A stretch of DNA of 64,000 nt from Vandiemenella viatica (taxonomy: Eukaryota; Arthropoda; Insecta; Orthoptera; Morabidae): positions 27,660-91,659 of the forward strand of contig JARYHS010006951.1 in the NCBI GenBank assembly GCA_031002005.1, in the 5' to 3' direction. Below the pieces are notes generated by a model. It worked only from the letters and a program-made list of their open reading frames with translations. It was not told where the DNA came from and did not search any database. A program made the position numbers and the translations under genes. The number at the start of each line of letters is the position of its first letter. Position 1 is the first letter of the stretch. Shown here in pieces: positions 55,889 to 64,000 of this stretch.

Positions 55889-57097
55889 TCATATTTGGGT
55901 CGTTCTTTCATCTTGAGTTTCTTCCTCTTCTGTTCTTCTTTCTGTTTCTGATGCCGTTTGCTCGCGGCGTCTTGTGCGCTCTGCTAATTTCAATTCAGCA
56001 AATCTTGCCTTCTCACGTAGTGATACTAGGTTTTCAGCTTCATCTAGCAAGTGCCAGATCTCGGTATCACGAAGTATGTCGTATATTCTTCTGTTCTGAA
56101 GATGTATTTGAAGGTATGCTCTTGATTCTTCAGTTTGTTTGCACTCCCAAACCACGTGCTCAGGAGTACTTACTTCGCCACAGTCACACCTGTTCGTTTC
56201 TTTGAGGCCTCTCTGTTCTAAGAAACTGTTATATGGACCATGGCCAGATATGTAGTGTATGAGCCCTGGAGATGGTTGTAGATGGGTCATATTAAGTCTC
56301 TCTTTCACGCAAGGAAGCATGTCGAAGGTCCTTCTGCCTGTGTTGCTGTTTGCCCATGTTTGCTGCCATTCATCCATCAGCGCATCCCAAACATCTTTTT
56401 TGGTTTCAACAGGCCTTCCAATTATTTCAGTAACATGGTCGTACCTTCCTTTTTTTATCCAGTATAACGCTCCTCGCTTCCTTACTTCCAGGTCCAGGGG
56501 CCAGATGCCGAGTATAACCGTCAGTGCATCTGTGGACGTTGTTCTGTAAGCCCCGGTTAGCCTCAGCAGAATTCCTCGCTGCGTATGCCAGAGCAGCTCC
56601 TTTGGTTTGACCTTTTTTGGGTGCTTGGCCCAAGTGCTTGCAGCGTATCCAGTAATGGAGGCCAGTATTGCGTCATGATATCTTCTTATGATGAGCAGAG
56701 GCAAATTGAACCGTTGCTCGCCAATGCTTGTCAATTTGCGCATTACCAGTGCTGCTCGTCCACATACTTCCTCCATGTGAGACATAAATTTCAGTTGCTC
56801 CTCCAGGTTCACACCAAGGTAAGGGACTACTGCTTTTGTCTTTATTGTTTTTCCCTGGATCTTAATTACCGGATTTCGTTTGAGTGTTCCTTTTAGGAAC
56901 ATGTAGGTTGTCTTTTGCGGGGCTAGGTTTAATTTAAATTCTGCGCACCACTGACTCAGGCAATTAAATACAGCTTTGCATTTTGTTTTGAGCTCCTGCC
57001 TGGTGCCCGCGTCTATCAGAAGTGCGAGATCGTCGGCAAATGCCACCACACCCAGCAATTCTGACATTTCTTGCAGTATTTCCATGACCGGTTCCAA
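55889..57097 (-). pseudogene. R1 LINE ORF2: RT catalytic half and C-terminal zinc finger
   Basis: The longest intact frame of the LINE (402 residues). It starts within RT: LLGVVAFADDLALLIDAGTR has the catalytic ADD, and QWCAEFKLNLAPQKTTYMFL and VVPYLGVNLEEQLKFMSHME form the thumb. The middle ASTWAKHPKK-VKPKELLWH region is usual for R1/I-group connection domains. Near residue 315 CDCGEVSTPEHVVWEC gives a CXCX7HX4C finger, the C-terminal knuckle of R1-clade ORF2. The end is highly charged (RTRRREQTASETERRTEEEE). The ATG at 57097 is internal; the true ORF2 begins at 58954. Confidence 0.88.
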
Positions 57098-57099
57098 GC

Positions 57100-58168
57100 C
57101 AATGTCCTAGAAAATTGGTCCACACACTGATTCCTGCAGGCAATCTTTCGTCAGTTTTTTCTCTATGTACTTGTTGGGGCAGCGCAATTTAGCATATCTA
57201 TTTCTACATTAATCTCTAAAACCGTTGTATAGGTTTTTTGGACAGTTGATGTTTCTTAAGCGTTCGAACAGAGCAGCCCACCAGAGATTGTCGAAAGTGC
57301 CGGTGATGTCTACAAATGCTCCAATCGCATAATTTTTGGAAGAGTTTTGAGCTATTTCCATTAAGCGGTTGATGGTGTCCTCTGTTGACTTGCCTGCTCT
57401 GAACCCATACTGATTTGGATTCATCCCATTTTTTAGTCTGTGTTCCTTTAGTTTATTGCAAAGTACTTTCCCTCAAACATTGAGCAAACAGATTGGATGA
57501 TAAGATTTTGGGAGTTGTGGGTCAACTCCTGGAGGACCTCTGCCGGTATCCCATCAGGTCCTGGCGCTTTCCTTTTTGGAAGGGAAAGTATTGCCTCTAT
57601 TATATCTTCATCTGATATGACGCATTTTTGATCACTCTCGAAGGGATCCCACATTTTTTGACGCAGTTCACTTTGCCGATCTGTCTCGTTTTCTGTACTG
57701 TCATCTGGAAGTAGCACGTCAAGTAACTCCCGTGCAGTTTCCATCCAGTTGGTGGTCATAGATCCATCCAGTTTCCTTACCGTAGACAATGTTGTAGGTG
57801 GCCTAATTTTGCCAACTGCAATCTTCTAAGGGATGCCCCATGGGCCTGATCTCATATTTTGTTTGACGAAGGCTTCCCAGCTTTTTTGTTTTGTTTTCAG
57901 CAACAGATCCTTTATTCCTATATCTTTCTAGTAGAGCCTGTCTCTCTTCTGTAATAAGGCAATGTTGATACGCTTTTCTTGCCTTCCTCATTGCGACTCG
58001 TAGTTTCTGCAATCTTTCTGTCCATGGTTTGTCTTTAAATCCTGTTGTTTTCTTTAGTGTAATTGCAGTTCTCATTGGGTCTTGGATTGCTCGAATTGTT
58101 TCTTCCGCAGCCTTGTCTACATCAAAATCATTATCTCCAAATTTGGGAGGAATGAAGCAACTCCTCAA
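57100..58168 (-). pseudogene. R1 LINE ORF2: linker and RT N-terminal half
   Basis: The frame 57803-58168 is the basic linker after the endonuclease (RLQKLRVAMRKARKAYQHCL, ERYRNKGSVAENKTKK). The frame 57448-57789 has IEAILSLPKRKAPGPDGIPA, the R1/Jockey RT start motif. The frame 57209-57424 has QYGFRAGKSTEDTINRLM and GAFVDITGTFDNLWWAALFE, with the first catalytic Asp in FVDITGTFD. Frameshifts lie near 57790, 57440 and 57150. Overall about 350 residues are recoverable in pieces. Confidence 0.85.
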
Positions 58169-58517
58169 CCTTGGCCAGTTGGCTTTGCTGATGTCATATC
58201 ACCGTTGAATATTGATACAGTCGCCTTCGAGCGCATCGTCTTGCAATCTTCCCAGTTCGAACATTATTAGATGTGATCACTGGTGGTTTGGTTCTGAATC
58301 ACCTTTCACCCGCTTACTAGGTTTCCTGCTCTTCGATTTGTTAAAGTTATATCTATGTTCGATTTGGCACCTGCTTGGTCACTGAACGTGTATGGATTGT
58401 TTGGCTCGTTTTTGACATACAGCTGTAATTCTCCAATCATTTAGAGTAACTTTTCTCCTCGTGCATCTGTGAAACCACTGTGCCAGAGTGCAGATTTGGC
58501 ATTTGCATCGGCAACTA

Positions 58518-58954
58518 TCACCGTAGGGTTGTGTCGCCTATGGCTATACATATTTCCCTAATCTTACAAAGATAGGGGTCAATATCATCTCTGTATTGAA
58601 AGTACATGTTAATGAGGACTACATTTCCCCATTGCGTACCTAACTCCACACACACCGTATGTTCATCGCAGAATTGTGTTATTTTTGTCACAGTGTTCTG
58701 CTTATTGAAAACTATTATGGCACTCACAGGTTTTTCCCTGTCGAGATTATCTGAGACGTCACTGGCATGTGTGGGATTTTCCCTTCACTGGAGTGGGGCT
58801 CTTGAAGATAGAGGATATATATTTGCATTTCCTCAGCTAGTTTACTCACTTCATGCAAAACCAGATTGGTTCTCCTGCAGTTTAATTGTGCGATCTTAAG
58901 TTTCTGTGCGCCCCTGCTCATGGATGTCGAGTATGGATAATGCACAGTGGCCAT
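58518..58954 (-). pseudogene. R1 LINE ORF2: apurinic-type endonuclease
   Basis: ORF2 begins MATVHYPYSTSMSRGAQKLK at 58954. KIAQLNCRRTNLVLHEVSKL carries the conserved Asn, and LYLQEPHSSEGKIP the metal-binding Glu (QEP). The next frame (58518-58727) continues with SAIIVFNKQNTVTKITQFCD and VVLINMYFQYRDDID, matching the central strands. The His near the C-terminal end falls in a region broken before 58510. This domain nicks the target to prime reverse transcription. Confidence 0.85.
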
Positions 58955-58956
58955 GG

Positions 58957-59391
58957 CTATCTGGAGTCAAACATTATTCTGCCACGAGTCATCACAAAAT
59001 GACGGTAAATTTGATCTGGATCGAAGATTTCGTTCCGTCTGTCAAATACTTGCTTGACTATAGTGAGTAAGTGGGCTGAATTGGTAAGTATATTGTTTAC
59101 CTTAAGTTGAATACGATCAATTGCCTCTGGTTGCGGAAATGAGATGTTTTTGCCATTTGGATGTGGTATTCTGGTTAGATGGCGTAATGCTATAGTGAGA
59201 TTTTGTGTTTCCTCTAGTCTAGTGAGCTGCAAATTGTTTTCAAAGTTTTGGTATATATGGTCTGGAGCTATAGCGACATGTCTTGGTTTTCCGTTCGCTC
59301 GGTTTTCAGAGCCGCCACTAATTTTGCAGTAGTTGGATGCTATCGGAACTGGTCCTACCCATCCACATCCAGCTCGTTGTAAGAGTCCTGT
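58957..59391 (-). pseudogene. R1 LINE ORF1 C-terminal part
   Basis: A 91-residue frame ends with TAG at 58957, just before the ORF2 start. It reads TRLEETQNLTIALRHLTRIP then PEAIDRIQLKVNNIL and VKQVFDRRNEIFDPDQIYRH. The same stretch recurs in the degraded copy near 35300-35400. Upstream it continues in another frame to about 59391, where foreign sequence begins. Confidence 0.75.
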
Positions 59392-60150
59392 CTAAGTGAC
59401 AGAACTGAAAGGGTAGCCGAGTGGTTGATTTGTGGACGTCTGATTTGGCGGGAATCTAGAGGAGAGTTTACTAACCTCGTGGAGATTGTGTAGCTGAAGA
59501 AATCTCTTGTATCTTGATACGAAGCTCTTCTATCAAGTCTAGTGGGCTATTAAAGATGATGTTAAGTCAGGATTAGTTTGACATCAGCTGATTAATATTT
59601 TCAGCAACCCAGGATAAGGAAGACTAGCTCGTATTAAGTGGCTAGTTGAGAATCTATCCAGATAAATGATAACAGGTGGCTAACAGTTCACAGAATCCCA
59701 TTTAATGATCATTGAAGATACTACACTTGTTGATAACATGACCTGCAAGGAACTGTCCGGCTACGCCTATGAACGATGCTTCTGCATCTAATTGAAGATA
59801 GGAATATCTGAATAACTAATGATTGGTGAATGGACACTGGATGGCTAGATGGAATTCCTGGCCCATGATGTTACGAAGGCCTACATGTTGTACAGACTGA
59901 AGCTTAAAAGAGTTGGCCTAGCTGTTAGTTACCCATAATGATTCAACGAAAGCTACTCGCGGACTGAGGATGAGAAATATATTTTTAATTCGGAGGTAGA
60001 CCCTATTGACGTCATTACCCAGTTCAAATTGGTGCTGATGATTGACTCAGCGCATCAGCAGGTTTTGTGATCTGAGGTAGCGCTTACAAGCCTGGCTTGG
60101 CTGCCTCTAACTGCATCGAATATTACTTTTATTAATAAATCCCTATGAAT
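59392..60150 (+). other. Foreign insert in ORF1 with tRNA A-box-like start
   Basis: ORF1-like sequence is lost here and resumes at 60150. The insert begins near GTGACAGAACTGAAAGGGTAGCCGAGTGG, where TAGCCGAGTGG fits the pol III A box of tRNA-Leu/Ser type. No B box follows at the normal distance. The rest is unrecognised. It ends near a TTACTTTTATTAATAAAT stretch. I found no clear target-site duplication. Confidence 0.4.
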
Positions 60151-61519
60151 CAAATACGACACTGACATCGTTTTGATTGGGGTCTAGGAGAACTATCACA
60201 GATGGTGGAAGTAATCTCTGAGTATTGGAAGATAGGTTCATCTGTCTGCATGCCTATGCTGTTTGCAGTTCCTTTCCCTACTTGCAATATTTTCACCCTA
60301 TATCTTACAGCCCTCTCTGCATTCTGCCTCTTCCTTGATGGTGTGTTTCTTGTTTTATTCCTCTTTCTTTTCCTAACTGCTTCTTCTATTAAGTTGATAA
60401 TGATGCTCAATAGTTGATCTTGGTATCCCCTTGCAGTTTCCATAATCTGTTCTGTTTATCAATCTTTGAAGAACAGTTGTTATGTCGGACAATCTTTGCC
60501 AGATTTATTGCAAGATTTTCCCAGTTTCCTGCATGGGATACAAACAGCTGACTGTAAGGACCTTCTACAGCCTTCTTTCTTGTGGCTAGTTTCTCCACAA
60601 TGTTTGCAAGCAGCCAACGTTTGGTTACAATGTTTGATAATGTGACCATAATCATAGCAGTGCATACATTTTGGTATTACCGTGTAATCTTTTGCAGAGA
60701 TGGCATTGAATTCTATGTATATTTTTCTTTGCTGCATTATTTGCTTTCTTATTTCAGCACTCACTTCAATAACTTGATGGACAGTGCTTTTATCTCTGGG
60801 GCCTGTTCAAAACTTTGACTTGAATCCGTCAAGAAATTGTTGTCTTTCTATTTTTCCTTCAAAATTTTGCTCATATACTTTTTCTGGGATTTGACATGGT
60901 TCAAGTGACGTGGGTACGTCGTACAAAATCAACAGTGGTTTCCTTTTCTGCGGCATTTCACACTTCAGATTTTCGTTTAGTTCTTTATTTTCCATGATTT
61001 TTCTTACATCATCTTGAGATGCTGTTTCAAGGATTACAGCAATATTTGTGCTACGTATTTTGTTTATTTTTATCTTATCTTTCCCTGGTTTTATGATTCT
61101 AGTTAGTTTATCAGCAACCTGTTTGGAATTTCTCCGTTCTTGGAAGTTCTTGAAGACGGCTGCACTAGTAGCTGTTTTTTCTATTTTCTACTTTAATGTA
61201 GGTTCCATCCCTGATTTTGTCACAGCTGCATAACTAGATGCTGACAATTTTTTCTGCACATTCAGTTCTCTTCTCTGAGTTTCCTTATTTCTTTCCTCAT
61301 CTCTTCATTTCTTCCCTCGATGTGGGCCATGGCCACTGCGAAGGAAGCAAGGTTGTCCTTAAGTTCCCTCAGTTTGAACTCAGTCAGTTTTTGGCCTAAC
61401 AGTTTGTTAGCATAATTAACAAGTTTTTCGTACCTGCTGTTAACTGTGTTATTGCACTCCGATTTGGGATTTAAGCTCTGTTGTGTATTGATACTATTGT
61501 TACCTGCAGTTGAGCCCAT
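60151..61519 (-). pseudogene. R1 LINE ORF1: coiled coil and zinc knuckles
   Basis: From 61519: a Ser/Asn-rich start, then KLTEFKLRELKDNLASFAVA and EGRNEEMRKEIRKLREEN, a coiled coil. The frame 60807-60995 gives RKPLLILYDVP and VYEQNFEGKIERQQFLDGF. The frame 60480-60764 has an RNA-recognition-like part (IYIEFNAISAKDYTVIPK) and zinc knuckles CMHCYDYGHIIKHC and CKHCGETSHKKEGC (both CX2CX4HX4C), plus a third Cys-rich motif CIPCRKLGKSCNKSGKDC. The frame 60150-60443 is a Lys/Arg-rich tail. ORF1 binds the LINE RNA. At least three frame breaks inactivate it. Confidence 0.82.
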
Positions 61520-61520
61520 G

Positions 61521-61929
61521 ATGTCAGCTGAGCCCTGAGGCAGGTGACAGGTGTTGACTCAGTCAGCTGGACGCCAGGGTGCTGACAGTGCACGCTGATG
61601 CACCAGCTCCATGATGTTGAAGCACTGACGCGACGCAGCGTGACTGCGGCCGATGACCATTGACTCGTGGCACTACTATCCTGTTCAGCAATTGGACAAA
61701 ATCACTCATACAACGTATGGTTTTGTCCCACAGTTAATGAGAGTTATTACATGCACTGACACACACTATTTACACCATCACAACTTGTTTCGTCACTTAA
61801 CGAACATTTTATCCCGCTCGAAATGCAGTCAGCGGCAAGAGCGACGTGTCACACAACCGCACGCGGCAGTCATCTTACAAAATGTTAATGTTTGTAATAC
61901 CAAGCCCTTCACCTAGAGGGTCAATCTCT
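61521..61929. other. Probable 5' UTR of the R1 LINE and spacer
   Basis: GC-richer sequence (to ~61680) directly upstream of ORF1 on the minus strand, with repeated GTGACTCAGTC/GACTGAG-like words. No gene seen. Confidence 0.45.
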
Positions 61930-62360
61930 ATGACTTTTTCGGGAGGACATGGATTTAAATCCCTGTCCAGACATCAGGGCCGCATTGAAGCATAGGCTAT
62001 ATAGGCTGTAGCCTACGGGCCCGCACCATGAAGAGAGGGGGCACCCTGCACCACAACCTCTGCCTTGGCCAGTAGTAGAGCGAACTTCGATTTTAAGCAT
62101 CCATAGCCGGAGGCAACCAGGGCCACTGCCGACAGAAGGGGCCCACACCGCATGTACAGCATAGCTGCCCACACAGTCTAAATGCGGCCCTGCCAGACAT
62201 CCAGATTTCGGGTTTCCATAGTTTCCCCGAATCATTCCAGGTGAATGCTGCGATGCTCCCTTTAAAAAGATCATGGCCAAATTGCTACCTGGTCCTGGTC
62301 CCCATCCTTTCCCACCTGTAATGACCTCAATGTAGAAAGGTATAAAGCCATAAAATATAT
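61930..62360 (+). mobile_element. Second SINE copy, interrupted by a MITE
   Basis: The order GGGAGGACATGGATTTAAAT, CCCTGTCCAGACATC, then after the insert CCAGATTTCGGGTTTCCATA, GTTTCCCCGAATCATTCCAG and AATGCTGCGATGCTCC matches the SINE at 1502-1745. The B box is degraded (GGATTTAAATCC) and the A-box half of the head is missing. The end is a TA-rich tail rather than the poly(A) of the first copy. Confidence 0.85.
61975..62192. mobile_element. hAT-type MITE with perfect 8-bp duplication
   Basis: 218 bp bounded by CAGGGCCGCATT and its exact mirror AATGCGGCCCTG. The flanking CCAGACAT at 61967-61974 and 62193-62200 is a perfect 8-bp duplication. CAGGG ends with 8-bp duplication are the hAT signature. 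The interior is GC-rich and non-coding, and similar AGGC-rich words occur in the degraded MITE at 45750. It needs a transposase in trans. Confidence 0.92.
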
Positions 62361-62367
62361 ATATATA

Positions 62368-63630
62368 CATAGATGGGCACAGTTAATTGTTAATCCGTTA
62401 CTTAAAAAAATTAATTTCGATAATCGTTGAAGCGTTACATTTTTGCAAATTTAATGCAAGTTAAAGTTAACTGTCAAAAGTTAACCATCCAAAAGTGGAA
62501 CTGATGGTTATATTTTGCTATACGTATTACTGCAAGCAGTATCTAGGTGCTATGTATCGTGATGTGACTCTATAATACGTCTACCCAATGTCCTTCTGGA
62601 AAGTGAGATTTTACTTCAACGTTTTTAACCAGTTTCTCAAATGCATCAGTTACTACAACATGTAGTGGAATCATGTTGGCAATGAAAAGGTTTACAATAT
62701 TTTGGTCAACACCAGCTTGGAACATGATGGCGCCCATAGCTACGATGCCATTTTTAGTGATGTAAACTTTTATTAGCAGGTGGAGGTGAAATTAAATCAA
62801 TTCTGCTGCTGTCTACATCAGAAGAAACCACAGTATGTGAAGAATGAATTATTTTTCTTTTTTTCCCGTGAGCTGGTCCTGCTTTTACTTTTTCTTCAAA
62901 CTGTTCATATTTGGATATATGCATCCTCTTCATAGTTATGTTGTTTAAGATTATTAAGGGCAGACATGTGAGCCTTGATTGTAGAAAGTTTAGACAAACA
63001 CAGTTTGCATTAATATATCAATTGTTCTCCCAACCATGATTTAAACGCAACATAATTGCATAAAGGTGACCACGGATTTTTTTATTCTCACTACATTGCT
63101 GCTTTCACTAACGGATTAAAGAGTTCAGTTTCCATGATGTAATAATATAACAAAAGTCAGTTTAATTTATTTAACTAATGAACACTAAACCAATACCAAC
63201 TACAAAGTTACATTTTCCTGGCAGTATAAAAAAGTTAGGTCATAAAAATATCAAAATCAATCACCGATCTAATTAAAAACGAGTAGTGAGTTTCGGTTTG
63301 CAGAAGTAAAGTAGAAATGCTCCAAAACTGTAGCTTTCCTGCTAATATCTATGCCATGCCTAGCATAACAGTTATATTTGCATCACACATGGATTTCATA
63401 TGGCCTAATTCAATACCATCCGACTCGACGAACAGTTGAGTGTGGCATGGCGTGCAATTCAAACAAATACATCAACTACCAATGTAATGGACTAAAGTTA
63501 ATGGTAGTTCAATAACAGAAGTTAAGAAGAGCTTTAACGATTTTTTAGGTTAACTCAAAAGTTAAATTTTTGCAAATTTGTTAACTTTGTTAATTAGTGA
63601 TTAATGGATTAACAGTTTTCTGCCCAGATG
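62368..63630 (-). mobile_element. hAT element remnant with transposase piece
   Basis: The left end CATAGATGGGCACAGTTAAT and the right end (mirror) CATCTGGGCAGAAAACTGTT share GGGCA...GTTAATCC in inverted orientation. TATATATA lies on both sides (62360-62367, 63631-63638), a weak 8-bp duplication because it is simple sequence. The minus strand between about 62580 and 63000 has hAT transposase pieces: AHMSALNNLKQH-like, then FQAGVDQNIVNLFIANMIPL and AFEKLVKNVEVKSHF, the region before the catalytic domain. The rest is lost. Confidence 0.68.
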
Positions 63631-63645
63631 TATATATAAAGCAAG

Positions 63646-63945
63646 CAAATGTCGATCATCAAAACTGGTACCTAATATCTGAGAAAGAACATTCTGGCAT
63701 AAAAATGAACTGGGTAAAATGGAGAACCCGCAACCATATAAGAACAGGAGTGGCCCCAATAAAAGCTGCCATGTATAAATCGGGTCTGACAACAGACGAT
63801 TGATGTGAATGTGGAAAACAGCAGTTTATGGATCACCTCTATGCTTGCAGGCAGTGGAAGTTTTCAACAACACACGAAGACCTATGGACAGGAAAAGATA
63901 TCGACAACTTTGTACAACACTGGGCAAAGCGATTATGGTAAAGTA
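63646..63945 (+). pseudogene. LINE ORF2 C-terminal domain
   Basis: The frame 63597-63803 contains MNWVKWRTRNHIRTGVAPIK and AAMYKSGLTTDD. After a TGA it continues CECGKQQFMDHLYACRQW, a CXCX7HX4C-like finger, then THEDLWTGKDIDNFVQHWAK. This is the C-terminal tail of a CR1/RTE-like LINE ORF2. One stop interrupts it. Confidence 0.72.
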
Positions 63946-64000
63946 AGCAAGTAGAGGAATGGGGACTAAAAATCAACATTACAAAGACAGAATACCTGGC
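63946..64000 (+). pseudogene. LINE RT internal fragment running off the window
   Basis: Directly after the LINE C-terminus the plus strand reads KQVEEWGLKINITKTEYL, a motif found in the middle of LINE RTs just after the catalytic ADD box. It therefore belongs upstream in a LINE, not after the C-terminus. A second copy or a rearrangement begins here and continues outside the window. Confidence 0.65.

Larger units (their letters stand above)
55560..61520 (-). mobile_element. R1-type LINE, nearly full length
   Basis: Two-ORF non-LTR retrotransposon on the minus strand. ORF1 starts near 61519 with a coiled coil and has three zinc knuckles. ORF2 starts at 58954, two bases after the ORF1 stop TAG, and has an apurinic-type endonuclease, a reverse transcriptase and a C-terminal zinc finger. 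This layout is that of the R1 clade. Frames are broken in places and ~740 bp of foreign sequence sits in ORF1. About 330 bp of GC-richer 3' UTR follows the ORF2 stop (55889). A degraded relative is at 33806-36480. Confidence 0.87.

Noticed and set aside
56585..56896. 103-codon plus-strand frame
   Set aside because: Antisense to the intact R1-type LINE ORF2 frame.

Overview
The window is eukaryotic and almost entirely a transposon graveyard. I found no complete host gene. The host is most likely an arthropod, probably an insect with a large genome, for these reasons: a tRNA-derived SINE of a type I associate with polyneopteran insects, R1-type and other LINEs, Ty3/Gypsy elements, a Penelope-like element, a DD41D mariner, several hAT, Tc1 and Tigger remnants, and a processed histone H3.3 pseudogene. 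Species-level assignment is not possible from what I can see.

Layout. 1-520: Gypsy integrase fragment (minus). 1502-1745: SINE with target-site duplication. About 3300-4735: satellite built of ~190-bp half-units in ~380-bp dimers. 4735-5015: first copy of a dispersed repeat here called family H (hammerhead-like and splice-donor-like motifs). 5471-16735: a nest of 'ACTAG-head' elements (a short conserved head followed by internal tandem repeats). One is split by a 6.8-kb LTR retrotransposon (9428-16215, minus, 494-bp LTRs, 5-bp duplication), which itself holds a 3.7-kb cassette with long inverted arms. 16822-19880: Penelope-like element (reverse transcriptase plus GIY-YIG nuclease) with a 12-bp duplication, inserted into an older LINE. 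20980-22947: dead hAT transposase. 23361-32760: a second, badly broken Gypsy element (plus), interrupted by a Tc1-like transposase and by a 168-bp dimeric satellite with an ACTAG head. 33672-39690: fragments of hAT, R1-type LINE, Jockey/I-type LINE and RTE-like LINE.

40201-41760: two family H copies around another ACTAG-head element. 41859-42691: Tigger deletion derivative with TA duplication. 44051-44152: a possible terminal coding exon. 44289-45323: H3.3 processed pseudogene. 45750-46004: degraded hAT MITE. 46495-48855: Tc1-like element holding a nested DD41D mariner (47192-48531). 50335-50705: family H as a long palindrome. 52930-54990: LINE reverse-transcriptase fragments. 55560-61520: nearly full-length R1-type LINE (minus). 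61930-62360: second SINE containing a 218-bp hAT MITE with perfect 8-bp duplication. 62368-63630: hAT remnant. 63646-64000: LINE C-terminus joined to another reverse-transcriptase piece.

No gene set works together here. The information lies in the insertion order, which can be read from target-site duplications and interrupted reading frames. The only host-derived sequences supported are the H3.3 retrocopy and one unverified exon.
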